A stretch of 64,000 bases of DNA, taken from the NCBI GenBank assembly GCA_021324365.1, contig JAJPJE010000060.1, forward strand, positions 38,401-102,400. Reading direction: 5' to 3'. How positions within the stretch are numbered: the stretch's first letter is position 1; every line of letters begins with the position of its first letter. The stretch is from Terriglobia bacterium (GTDB lineage Bacteria; Acidobacteriota; Terriglobia; Terriglobales; Acidobacteriaceae). This document shows, piece by piece, positions 17,243-25,465 of the stretch. Position numbers and translations under genes: made by a program. The notes below the pieces were generated by a model that worked only from the letters and a program-made list of their open reading frames with translations, ran no database searches and was not told the DNA's origin.

Positions 17243-17727
17243 ATGCGAATCGCTGTAGGCTCGCTTTGTCTGCTGCTTGTTTGTTCAACCCTCAAATCGC
17301 AAACTACGCCCAGCACGTAGTGGGTGTGAATTTCGGCGCCGGCTTTCTGAACGCGCAGGACGCGGAGGAAATCAAGAAAGCGGTTGCGAGTTCAACCGCG
17401 GACGTGAATCTTACAGGCGCGGCGCTCGATGAATATGCCGCCAAGGACCACGAAAATGATGGATCGGCGCATCCGCAAGTGGGCCATGCCACGGTTGACG
17501 ATGCGGCAGCCTGCATCGATCACATCGTGAAAGTAACAGGCATCGATCATGTCGGCATTGGCAGCGACTTCGATGGAATCGGAACTGTGCCTCGAGGTCT
17601 GGAAGATGTCTCCAGGATGCCGAACCTCACAGCGGCCTTATTGAGACTCGGCTACAGCGAGGCCGACATCCAGAAGATGATGGGCGGGAACTACCTGCGA
17701 GTGATTCGCGAAGTGGTCGGCCAGTAA
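17243..17727 (+). pseudogene. Collapsed M19 membrane dipeptidase gene
   Basis: The ATG at 17243 begins a clean signal peptide (MRIAVGSLCLLLVCSTLKSQ), but its frame stops at 17318-17320. A second frame, open from 17266, continues with VVGVNFGAGFLNAQDAEEIK and then the C-terminal part of a peptidase M19 (HVGIGSDFDGIGTVPRGLED, then GGNYLRVIREV). Intact M19 enzymes have 330-400 residues; here the central roughly 200, including most zinc ligands, are missing. An internal deletion with a frame change explains the data best. The C-terminal part is well conserved, so the event looks recent. A separately expressed C-terminal peptide is unlikely. Confidence 0.75.
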
Positions 17728-17734
17728 AAAAGGA

Positions 17735-18430
17735 TCACGCGGGCTTCGCGTACGATCCGGGACTGTCGGCAGTTGCGCGCCACTGCGGTTTGCGCTTATG
17801 CTGGGCTTCCGAGAGCGCCCGCCGAACACCTTCTGCGTCGAAGTCTGTCGCATACACCGGAGTGCCGGGTTGCTGCCGCCAGGAATCATCAAGCCTACCG
17901 GCATCGACCGGATCGAAGCCAAGCTGGTTCACGAGATCCATCACAATTTTCTTCGCTGCCGGATCGTCTCCTGCCACGGGCAAGGCGATTCGTCCAGGAC
18001 TCCCAGCGGGCTTGCCGCGTTCCAGTAGATGTTTTGCATAAATGTTGTTGAAGACCTTTATGACCGGGCGGCCGAGTTGCTTCTCGACCCAGCGGCTTTC
18101 GGGCATGCCGGCTTCGATCTCGGCAATGCGGCCATCACGCTGCTGCGGATAGTAATTGCCGGTATCGATCACCACAACATTCTTTGGCACGTCCGCAAAC
18201 AGATTTTTGGAGAGATCGGTGATGTGTTTCTCAGGAATCGTGACGATTACGACATCTCCGCAATGAGCAGCTTCTTCGACCGTAACCGGCGTCGCTCCTG
18301 TTTCTTCGACAAGATTCTTGAGCGATGCCGGCCCTCGAGAATTCGCTACAAACACTTGATGTCCAAGAGCAGTCAGCCTGCGTGTGAGGTTGCCACCAAT
18401 GTTTCCTGCGCCGATGATTCCGATCTTCAT
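17735..18430 (-). CDS. NADPH:F420 reductase-like NAD(P)-binding oxidoreductase
   Basis: Cytoplasmic Rossmann-fold protein of 231 residues with the N-terminal dinucleotide motif GIIGAGNIGGNL, then VANSRGP and the VVIDTGNYYP block typical of the F420-dependent NADP reductase-like family. In bacteria without F420 such proteins act as NAD(P)-linked reductases of unknown substrate, so the name is structural. It converges on the M19 pseudogene with a 7-base gap and is divergent from the gene at 18530; an AAGGAGTTTCC leader supports the ATG at 18430. Confidence 0.85.
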   Translation of the reverse strand: MKIGIIGAGNIGGNLTRRLTALGHQVFVANSRGPASLKNLVEETGATPVTVEEAAHCGDVVIVTIPEKHITDLSKNLFADVPKNVVVIDTGNYYPQQRDGRIAEIEAGMPESRWVEKQLGRPVIKVFNNIYAKHLLERGKPAGSPGRIALPVAGDDPAAKKIVMDLVNQLGFDPVDAGRLDDSWRQQPGTPVYATDFDAEGVRRALSEAQHKRKPQWRATADSPGSYAKPA

Positions 18431-18529
18431 GGAAACTCCTTGAGGTTGGTTTGATGCATATTTGGATTCATCGCAAATTCGATTGGAAACAGTTTTGAGA
18501 AACTCGGGTTACGTGCTACAGGTCCAAAG

Positions 18530-19021
18530 ATGAAACACTTCGCTGCGAGCTTCGCCCTCCTAGTAATGTCACTCTGCGCCATCGCCGCGGCCCAGAGCGA
18601 GCAGGAATTGAAATTGCGGCTCATCGTACCGAAGCCCGATGTCTGCCTGAACGATGATTCGCTGCCTCTCGAGATCGTGTTGATGAATGAAGGTGGCAAG
18701 CCAATCTCCGTGTACATGTCGAGCCTTTCCGAGTTCTCATTCACGAGCGAAAGACGGGAACAAAATAGAAGTACGGTCCAGACGTTCAACGACGATAAGC
18801 CCACTGCTGATGCGGCGAAAGCCTCGCCGATCACCATCGAGCCACACTCATCGCTGGTTATTCCGCTGCGCCATGACATCTCAGCACAGTTCTTCTATGG
18901 AGCCGACGTTTACTCATTGAAAGTTGGATACCGCGACATCGCCGCGAGAACGGCGAAGAACGCGTTCGTCGGACACGTGACCTCGAACTTCGCTTTGTTT
19001 CGGAGAGTGGACTGCCAGTAA
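18530..19021 (+). CDS. Secreted protein of unknown function
   Basis: A 163-residue protein with a signal peptide (about residues 1-21, SFALLVMSLCAIAAAQ) and a predicted beta-sandwich body (LKLRLIVPKPDVCLNDDSLP, later SLVIPLRHDISA). Two Cys (in DVCLND and near the C-terminus, RVDCQ) could form a disulfide. The pattern, with LEIVLMNEGGKPISVY, resembles intracellular-proteinase-inhibitor or Ig-like modules seen in other acidobacterial secreted proteins, but no family can be named. Confidence 0.7.
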   Translation: MKHFAASFALLVMSLCAIAAAQSEQELKLRLIVPKPDVCLNDDSLPLEIVLMNEGGKPISVYMSSLSEFSFTSERREQNRSTVQTFNDDKPTADAAKASPITIEPHSSLVIPLRHDISAQFFYGADVYSLKVGYRDIAARTAKNAFVGHVTSNFALFRRVDCQ

Positions 19022-19063
19022 CCCACCTTTTGCTTTCCTTGAGCATAGGGTAAGCAAAGTCCG

Positions 19064-19306
19064 CTACCCGCACCTGCCTGTCCCGTGGCACGGGCGGGAT
19101 TTGCTGTTGCAGGTACCTGGTTCTGCAAGTTCCCCATCGGGTCCGATGCAGGTCTGGGTGTGCATGCACCAGAAAAGACCTTCGTTCGACGACTGAACCG
19201 TGGGATCGGGTTCCGCCTCGATGAACTGCCCTTTCCAGCGGAGGGCGGTGCAGAGATCAGGATGCCTGGTGTCAAACCTTTCCAGATCGCAATGTTGGTT
19301 GATCAT
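19064..19306 (-). CDS. Small cysteine-rich protein coupled to molybdenum hydroxylase operon
   Basis: An 80-residue frame whose ATG overlaps the stop of the FAD-subunit gene (ATGA, 19303-19306), so it is translationally coupled. Seven Cys (6, 19, 47, 53, 66, 73, 79) include the runs LFWCMHTQTCIGPDG and GTCNSKSRPCHGTGRCG. There is no signal peptide or membrane segment. Codon use looks genuine, and no competing gene occupies the stretch. Not recognised as a known family. Its position suggests an accessory factor (chaperone, Fe-S or metal-binding) for the hydroxylase, but that is inference only. Confidence 0.68.
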   Translation of the reverse strand: MINQHCDLERFDTRHPDLCTALRWKGQFIEAEPDPTVQSSNEGLFWCMHTQTCIGPDGELAEPGTCNSKSRPCHGTGRCG

Positions 19307-20295
19307 GCCTGCTCCCCCGTCGCGGCCTGCAGGAGCGCGCGCTTTACGGCGACCCGGGTCAGTTGGATTTTGTAAGCGTTCCGGCTGAGCGGTTTTGCAG
19401 CAGCCACCGCAGCCTTGCCCGCAGCGTCCGCCGTCTGTTCGGTGATCGCTTTCCCGGAAATTGCATCGGCCGCTTCTTTCGATACCCATGGAACTGGCGC
19501 GACCGCGCCGAGCACGATTCTCGCGGACTGCACAGTGTTGCCGTTCATCTTCAGAGCAACCGACGCGAGTGACAATGGCCAGTCGAATGAATACTTCTGC
19601 CGGACTTCGTACTGGGCAGTTTTCAGATTCTCCGGCGCGGGCAGCAGGATGTCGGTTACAAATTCATTGGGCTTGAGATCATGTTCACGTTCGCCTGTGG
19701 ATTTCGGGGTCAGGTAAAACTTCTCTAAGATGACTTCGCGCGTGCCGCCAGGCCCAAACAAGCGAACGGATGCACCGTACACGATCAGGGCTGGAGCAAT
19801 CGTAGACGGAGCAACAAAGAACGCCGGACCGTCATTGCCGAGGATCGCGCCGTAGCGGTTGTCGCCTTCAATCATCAGCGACTTGCCATCGGGCCCCTGC
19901 GCGAGCAGCCCCATGCCATTCCGGTAATACCAGCAGCGCGGACGCTGGCAGAGATTGCCGCCAATTGTTGCCATGTTACGAATCTGCGGGCTGGCAGCTT
20001 CATCCGCGGCATAGGCGAGCATCGGATAATGCCGGCGAACATCGGCATTATCTGCGAGCTGCACCAGTCGAGTGAGCGCACCAATTTTTAATCCCGCACG
20101 CGGCGCAAAGCTGATCGTATCCAGCCCCGCGATTGACTTGATATTGACCAACCGCTTCGGGCTCTCGACATCGTCCTTCATCAGCGCCAGGAGATCGGTA
20201 CCACCCGCGAACACCGCCGCTTGCGACCAGTCGCTACCGAGCAGTTGCACGGCCTGTTCCTTGGAAGTTGGCGATGTGTATTCGAAGGAATGCAT
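19303..20295 (-). CDS. Molybdenum hydroxylase FAD-binding subunit
   Basis: FAD subunit of a xanthine dehydrogenase/aldehyde oxidoreductase-type enzyme. The FAD motifs FAGGTDLLALMK (29-40) and MATIGGNLCQ (108-117) are intact, followed by the C-terminal CO-dehydrogenase flavoprotein domain. In PaoB-type subunits an insertion after this point carries a 4Fe-4S cluster; here C116 and C121 (NLCQRPRCWYYRN) remain, but the insert reads GLLAQGPDGKSLMIEGDNRY without further Cys, so the cluster is probably absent. It overlaps the Mo subunit gene by one base and the cysteine-rich gene by four. Confidence 0.92.
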   Translation of the reverse strand: MHSFEYTSPTSKEQAVQLLGSDWSQAAVFAGGTDLLALMKDDVESPKRLVNIKSIAGLDTISFAPRAGLKIGALTRLVQLADNADVRRHYPMLAYAADEAASPQIRNMATIGGNLCQRPRCWYYRNGMGLLAQGPDGKSLMIEGDNRYGAILGNDGPAFFVAPSTIAPALIVYGASVRLFGPGGTREVILEKFYLTPKSTGEREHDLKPNEFVTDILLPAPENLKTAQYEVRQKYSFDWPLSLASVALKMNGNTVQSARIVLGAVAPVPWVSKEAADAISGKAITEQTADAAGKAAVAAAKPLSRNAYKIQLTRVAVKRALLQAATGEQA

Positions 20296-22691
20296 TACGC
20301 TACTCCTTTCGAGGAAGTCGTCTTGTGCAATGCGGACAGCACGCGATCCGGCGTCAGCGGCAGGAAAGGCACACGCACACCAATGGCATTCGCGACCGCA
20401 TTCGAGATCGCCGCGCCTGGAGAAATGACAGGAGGTTCGCCGAGCCCGATAACGCCGCGCTCGTCGTAGCCTTTGCCGGTCATCATGTGAACAACCAGCT
20501 CGGGAATGTCTCCGTATCCTGCGAGACGGTAGTGCTCCATGTCGGCATTGAGCATGCGTCCGGTCACCGGATCGAGAACCTTCTCTTCATAGAGCGCATA
20601 GCTGATACCCATGATGAGCGCTCCGTAGCACTGGCTCTCGGCCGTCTTGAGGTTGATCACCAGGCCGCAGTCCTGAACAGCAACCATCTTGTTCACGGTC
20701 ACAATGCCTGTCTCCGTGTCGACAGAAACATCTGCCATCTGCACGCCACCGGCGCCGCTGTTGGTCAGATCGGGAGGCTCCTGCTTGTTCGGATTCTTCC
20801 CTTGCGACGTGATCGGCATAGCGCCAATGCGCGCACATGCTTCTTTCCAGCTCAGGCTGCGGCTCGGATCGGCAGTTACGAAAACCTTGCCGCCTTTGGC
20901 CGAAAGCTGATCGGGCGTAGCGTTCAGCGCAGGCGCCGCCTTGGCAAAGACCTGCTTCAGCGCATTGACTGCTCCGCGCCGCGTCGAACTCGAAACGCCG
21001 CCAATCGTAGTGCTGCCACCGGAGCCACCCGAAACCGGATACTTACTATCGCCGATAAGCAGCTTGATCTGGTCGATTGGAATTCCGAGCGTTTCTGCCG
21101 CAACCATCAAGATGGCGGTTCGCGTTCCAGTACCGAGATCCTGTGTGCCCATCTTGATCTCGACTGCGCCATCCGGATAGACGGTGAAATCACAGTTGCT
21201 TGCGTGACCACGGCCGCCCCACGTGTGCAGGGACAGACCCATGCCTCGTTTGATGGGACCAGCCGTCTTGTCGCCCCGCGCGTGCCAGCGGCTCTTCCAG
21301 CCCATGAGTTCATCGGCCTTGGCGAATTCCTCTGTATACGTTTTCGCACGTGGACCGGTCATCTCGATATTTTTCAGCAGGAAGGCCATCGGATCCATGT
21401 TCAGCTTCGCGGCCATGTCGTCGAAGGCGCACAACGTGAGTACCGCTGCCTGAGGATGGTTTGGCGCGCGCCACGCCCTTGCCGGACCTCCATTCGTCGC
21501 AACAGACGTGTGCTCGAGCCGCTGATTGGGAACATCGAAGACGTAAGGGATAGGAGGCATACCACCGCCGCCCGGCCCACCTGTTCCCCAGGAACTCGAT
21601 TGCCAAACCAGCAGTTCGCCATCTTTCTTCGCGCCCAGTTTTACACGTGCGAATGCAGAGGGACGCGCACCCGCAACCTCAAGTTCGGCCCGGCGTTCGA
21701 GCATCATTTTCACTGGTGCTCCGCCCGCCTGCTTCGACAGTTGAGCGGCGACAATTGCCCATCGATCGGGACTAAACTTGCTACCGAACCCGCCACCAAC
21801 GTTCTGCTGCTGCATATGAATGTTTGAAGCCGGAATACCGAGCGGCTCCGCCATTTGTCCGGCCATCCCCGAAACATTCTGTGTCGAGATCTGTACCTCG
21901 ATGTGATCGCCGGGCCCCCATGCGGCTACAGCACCATGAGGTTCCAGACAGCAATGCGTGATCACCGGAACACCGTAGAGACCTTCGCTCACAACTTCGG
22001 ACTCTTTGAATGCGGCAGCCGGGTCGCCTTGAGTCTTCGCGGCCTGCTTCTTGAACGGCGACTTTGGTTTCTGCACTGCTGGCTTGATTTGCGCGGTCCG
22101 AATCGCGGCAAGCACGCTCTTGTCCACACCTTCTTTGCCGGCAGCGTCCAGAAATTCCTGAGCAGGCTGGAAGGTGATGCCGTCACGCTTTACGCGGGCG
22201 ATTACATCCTCATCAGGCACCTGGTTCTGGAACATGTTGATAAGGTCGTCCATGCTCAGCGGCCCGGTGTCTTCCTGAGCGCTCTTTGGCTCCGACCAAT
22301 CGTCGACCATATGCGGCAGAACCTCGTATTCCACCTTGATGGCGCGAACCGCATCTTCAGCAGTCCCTTCATCCACCGCAGCAACTCCGACGATGTCATC
22401 TCCAGCCCAGAAGATTTCACTGCCGGGACCCTGCACCACCTTCACAGCTTTCACACCCGCCATCTTTTCAGCTGCGCTGGTGTCGACACTCTTTACTTTG
22501 CAGTGGGCATACGGGGAGCGGACCATCAGTCCGAAGAGCAAGCCTTCGGGGTTGTAGTCGTAGGTGTACTTCGCGCGTCCAGAAGACTTGCTGGGTCCAT
22601 CGACGCGCGACACCCGACTGCCGATTACCGAGCGGTCTTTCGCATCCGGCCAGGAATAGGGCGTTTTGTCTTTATCGGTAACGGGACTCAT
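20295..22691 (-). CDS. Molybdenum hydroxylase large (molybdopterin-binding) subunit
   Basis: Catalytic Mo-cofactor subunit of 798 residues. N-terminal aldehyde oxidase a/b-hammerhead (DRSVIGSRVSRVDG onward), then the molybdopterin domains with QQQNVGGGFGSKF, GGSGGSTTIGG and the catalytic Glu in GLGEPPVISPG near the C-terminus. Residues about 141-221 are an insertion absent from typical family members, containing the helical module LSMDDLINMFQNQVPDEDVI and a Lys/Pro-rich linker. No own signal peptide, so export would rely on the Tat signal of the 2Fe-2S partner encoded three bases upstream. Substrate (aldehyde, purine or N-heterocycle) cannot be read. Confidence 0.93.
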   Translation of the reverse strand: MSPVTDKDKTPYSWPDAKDRSVIGSRVSRVDGPSKSSGRAKYTYDYNPEGLLFGLMVRSPYAHCKVKSVDTSAAEKMAGVKAVKVVQGPGSEIFWAGDDIVGVAAVDEGTAEDAVRAIKVEYEVLPHMVDDWSEPKSAQEDTGPLSMDDLINMFQNQVPDEDVIARVKRDGITFQPAQEFLDAAGKEGVDKSVLAAIRTAQIKPAVQKPKSPFKKQAAKTQGDPAAAFKESEVVSEGLYGVPVITHCCLEPHGAVAAWGPGDHIEVQISTQNVSGMAGQMAEPLGIPASNIHMQQQNVGGGFGSKFSPDRWAIVAAQLSKQAGGAPVKMMLERRAELEVAGARPSAFARVKLGAKKDGELLVWQSSSWGTGGPGGGGMPPIPYVFDVPNQRLEHTSVATNGGPARAWRAPNHPQAAVLTLCAFDDMAAKLNMDPMAFLLKNIEMTGPRAKTYTEEFAKADELMGWKSRWHARGDKTAGPIKRGMGLSLHTWGGRGHASNCDFTVYPDGAVEIKMGTQDLGTGTRTAILMVAAETLGIPIDQIKLLIGDSKYPVSGGSGGSTTIGGVSSSTRRGAVNALKQVFAKAAPALNATPDQLSAKGGKVFVTADPSRSLSWKEACARIGAMPITSQGKNPNKQEPPDLTNSGAGGVQMADVSVDTETGIVTVNKMVAVQDCGLVINLKTAESQCYGALIMGISYALYEEKVLDPVTGRMLNADMEHYRLAGYGDIPELVVHMMTGKGYDERGVIGLGEPPVISPGAAISNAVANAIGVRVPFLPLTPDRVLSALHKTTSSKGVA

Positions 22692-22694
22692 CGG

Positions 22695-23324
22695 CTATGC
22701 TCCCTTCCTTCCGGCATGGACTACGCCGCGAATTCCTGCATAGGTTCCGCAGCGGCAGAAGTTTCCCGCCAATTCCTTACGCGCCTGTTCGGGAGTGGGA
22801 TTCGGATATTTATCGAGCAGCGCCTTAGTCGCAATCACAAACCCGGGCGTGCAGAAGCCGCACTGCTGCGCATCGTGATCGACAAACGACTGCTGGATGG
22901 GATGAATCTGATCGCCACGCGATAGACTTTCAATTGTCTCGATCTTCTTTCCCTGCGCGTCAATTGCAAGGACGGAACAGGCATACACTGTCTTGCCATC
23001 CATCAGCACGGTGCAGGCGCCGCACTCGGCACGATCGCATACGCGCTTGGCGCCGGTGATGTTGAAGTTGTTCCGTAATGCATCCAGCAAGGTGACGCGA
23101 GGCTCTAATTCGGCGCTGAGCTTTTCGCCATTCACCAGCAAGCTGATGGGAACCTTGCCCGGCCCAGAAACCGCAACTTCTTCTCCAGCCGCCAGCACCG
23201 TTTTGGGGCTTGCGACGACCGGGACAGTAGCTGCGATGGTGGATATCTTCAGAAAATCGCGCCGCGAAACGCCGGACGGCTCAACTTCTTCTTCGACGGG
23301 AGAAACAGGATCACTCCGCTTCAT
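22695..23324 (-). CDS. Tat-exported 2Fe-2S subunit of molybdenum hydroxylase (PaoA/YagT-like)
   Basis: Electron-transfer subunit with two 2Fe-2S clusters. A twin-arginine signal SRRDFLK (20-26) with a hydrophobic stretch to about residue 45 targets the folded complex to the periplasm. Plant-type cluster ligands are C96, C101, C104 and C116; the second cluster uses C155, C158, C190 and C192 (CGFCTPG and NFCRCGTY). First gene of the operon 2Fe-2S/Mo/FAD/Cys-rich; E. coli paoABC places FAD second, so the order differs. A cytochrome c gene upstream, ending at 23533, could supply the electron acceptor. Confidence 0.93.
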   Translation of the reverse strand: MKRSDPVSPVEEEVEPSGVSRRDFLKISTIAATVPVVASPKTVLAAGEEVAVSGPGKVPISLLVNGEKLSAELEPRVTLLDALRNNFNITGAKRVCDRAECGACTVLMDGKTVYACSVLAIDAQGKKIETIESLSRGDQIHPIQQSFVDHDAQQCGFCTPGFVIATKALLDKYPNPTPEQARKELAGNFCRCGTYAGIRGVVHAGRKGA

Positions 23325-23494
23325 GAGGGCCTCGTGATAACTGGATCAGGTTAATGCGAATCGAACCGCACGAAATTTGCGACTGAGCGTGCCACAGAAT
23401 CCGCAAGGCAGATAAGTATACAAATTTTTCACGGAAGAGGACGCCCGCGAGAAAATTTGGTCACAGTGAGGTCATTCCAATACAGGAAAATAAA

Positions 23495-23522
23495 ACGAGC
23501 GGCTCTGATTCTGGCCGCTCGT
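23495..23522 (-). terminator. Intrinsic terminator after cytochrome c gene
   Basis: A 9-bp perfect stem ACGAGCGGC/GCCGCTCGT around a 10-base loop, followed on the minus strand by a TTTTATTTT tract. It lies directly after the cytochrome stop and before the 2Fe-2S gene, so the cytochrome and hydroxylase are at least partly separate transcripts. Confidence 0.85.
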
Positions 23523-23532
23523 CTGGGACGAC

Positions 23533-23841
23533 TTACTTCTTCAAGGTGCGAATGAACTTTACAAGGTCATTAATTTGGGCATCCGTCAGTTTGCCGGCAT
23601 AAGCGGGCATCTTGGGAGCTTTGCCCTTTTCGATGATCGTCTTCAGGTCGGCATCCGACTTACCCTGTGCTTCGGCTGCACTAAGCGCGGGGACGTTCGG
23701 CATTTTGCTAGTTCCTTCGGGCCCATGGCACATTGCGCACTTCGATTTGTACAAATCGGCGCCAGTATCCGCCGCAAGGCTTACGCCCGCCGCGCCAAGT
23801 ACCAGCGCGAGTGCAAATGCACTACATAGCAGTTTCTTCAT
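23533..23841 (-). CDS. Periplasmic monohaem cytochrome c
   Basis: Small class I c-type cytochrome of about 102 residues. Signal peptide (KLLCSAFALALVLGAAGVSLA), haem-binding CAMCH, and a likely axial methionine in APKMPAYAG, ending with the C-terminal helix DLVKFIRTLKK. The frame opens at 23856, but GGAG serves the ATG at 23841 and overlaps the earlier ATG. It is divergent from hemA. Likely an electron carrier for the neighbouring periplasmic molybdenum hydroxylase or a respiratory oxidase; maturation would use ResB/CcsA at 4.4-7.3 kb. Confidence 0.92.
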   Translation of the reverse strand: MKKLLCSAFALALVLGAAGVSLAADTGADLYKSKCAMCHGPEGTSKMPNVPALSAAEAQGKSDADLKTIIEKGKAPKMPAYAGKLTDAQINDLVKFIRTLKK

Positions 23842-24158
23842 TCGAATGATCTCCATAATATGGGGATTAACTTACCTTCAGTTACAAAGGGCACCCTAGA
23901 GGCCACATTCTACGCCGGTCTACCGCTTGTCAAATCAGCAAGTTGCGGAATTTTTCAACACTCTTGCGCACGGGTTCCCGCGCAAAAAGCCTCCATCCAA
24001 AGCGCCATATCCCACAACTGCCAACGAGTGCACCGCGGCCAAAATCGGCTACGACCGCAAGTGGCTGAATCCGTGAGAGTTGTTGGTACAGATTTTCATC
24101 TGCTTTTGGCATGGCGGGTGCGCTTGTGTGATCCATCTTGTTGTGTACGGAGTATGCG
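23842..24158. other. Intergenic region between divergent cytochrome c and hemA
   Basis: About 317 bases without a supportable gene. It must hold both promoters. TGGCATGGCGGGTGCG at 24107-24122 keeps GG-N10-GC spacing and could be a -24/-12 element for hemA (predicted start about 24133), but its core is weaker than the one at 14799. Confidence 0.4.
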
Positions 24159-25451
24159 GTGGAATCCACCTTGATGGTTGTTGGAGTGAATTTCAGAACA
24201 GCTCCCGTCGAAATTCGCGAGCGCTTCTGGATCAGCGAGAGCCGCCGCTGCGAAGCACTGGTTGATCTTTCTTCCTCTCCAGCGATCGAGGAAGTAATCG
24301 TTCTGGCCACCTGCAATCGAACCGAGTTCGTCGTCTGGACGCGTGACGCCAGCGCCGCTGCCAATTCCATCTTGAAGTTTCTTACTAATCAGTACTGCCT
24401 TCGGCTATGTGAATGGAAGCATTTCTACCGTCTGCTGGATGAGGCGGCCCTGGTGCATATTTTCCGCGTTGCCAGCAGCCTCGACTCGATGATCGTGGGA
24501 GAGCCGGAAATTGTGGCCCAGGTAAAGGACTCGTGGTCGCTCGCGCAGAAAGTAGGAACCACGCGCCGCTTCCTGGATGCGGTTCTTCAGAAATCTCTTT
24601 CAGTCTCCAAGCGGGTTCGCAATGAAACCGCTATCGGTCACAGTGCGGTTTCGGTTCCCTATGCCGCTGTCGAACTCGCACGCCAGATTTTCGGCACGCT
24701 CCAGGATCGCAAGATCCTGCTGATGGGCGCCGGCAAAATGAGCGAACTTTCTGCGCGGTATTTAAAAAAGTATGGCGCGAGCGATCTGCGGGTCATCAAC
24801 CGCACACTGGAGAACGGACAACAGCTTGCCAAGCAACTTGGCGGTACGGCTTACGCCTTCGAGCAGCGATGGCAGCACCTGCTGGAAGCCGACATCGTGA
24901 TCAGTTCGACTTCATGCCCGCATACCATCTTCAGCCGCGAAGAGGCTGAACTGATGCGGCGCGAACGGGACGGGCGCCCCTTACTGCTGATCGACATTGC
25001 CGTACCGAGGGACATCGATCCGGCAGTACGCGACGTACACGGGATTTTCCTTTACGATATCGATGACCTAGAAAACGTGGTCAAACGCAATAGTGGGGAG
25101 CGCGCTACGGCTGCGAATGCCGCGCAGGAAATCATCAACCACGAAGCAAAATTCTTTCGGCGTAAGCTCGCGGCCGAGCGAATGGTTCCGACCATTGTTG
25201 CACTGCGTTCACGGCTGGATGATATCTGTCGGCAGGAACTCGATTCATTCCGTTCCGATGGCGGTCCGTTTACCAGCGAACAGGAAAAGGCGCTGGACAC
25301 ATTGACGACGCGGATCACCCAGCGCATCTCCAATCAGTTGGCGCGAGAGCTGAAAGACCGGGATGAGAAAATTGAGCAGGACCAATTGGCAGCCGCAATA
25401 CATAAGTTGTTCCATCTGGAAGAAGAGGAAGCGGCGCTGAGCGCCAATTAG
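24159..25451 (+). CDS. hemA: Glutamyl-tRNA reductase
   Basis: First committed enzyme of C5-pathway tetrapyrrole synthesis, reducing glutamyl-tRNA to glutamate-1-semialdehyde with NADPH. N-terminal catalytic domain begins MVVGVNFRTAPVEIRERF; the nucleophilic Cys is C52 in LATCNRTEF; the NADPH domain contains LLMGAGKMSELSARYL; a C-terminal dimerisation helix follows. The frame is open from a TTG at 24138, but the GTG at 24159 has GGAG six bases upstream and gives the usual N-terminus. Followed after 14 bases by a TPR protein gene. Haem supply links it to the cytochrome and ResBC genes in this window. Confidence 0.95.
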   Translation: MESTLMVVGVNFRTAPVEIRERFWISESRRCEALVDLSSSPAIEEVIVLATCNRTEFVVWTRDASAAANSILKFLTNQYCLRLCEWKHFYRLLDEAALVHIFRVASSLDSMIVGEPEIVAQVKDSWSLAQKVGTTRRFLDAVLQKSLSVSKRVRNETAIGHSAVSVPYAAVELARQIFGTLQDRKILLMGAGKMSELSARYLKKYGASDLRVINRTLENGQQLAKQLGGTAYAFEQRWQHLLEADIVISSTSCPHTIFSREEAELMRRERDGRPLLLIDIAVPRDIDPAVRDVHGIFLYDIDDLENVVKRNSGERATAANAAQEIINHEAKFFRRKLAAERMVPTIVALRSRLDDICRQELDSFRSDGGPFTSEQEKALDTLTTRITQRISNQLARELKDRDEKIEQDQLAAAIHKLFHLEEEEAALSAN

Positions 25452-25465
25452 GAGCTTTTGAAACG

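Noticed and set aside
20268..21827. A 519-codon open frame on the plus strand opposite the molybdenum hydroxylase large subunit
   Set aside because: It is antisense to a clearly recognisable gene, His/Arg-rich, with no family content. Long antisense frames arise from the codon bias of the real gene. The same applies to 21855-22925.
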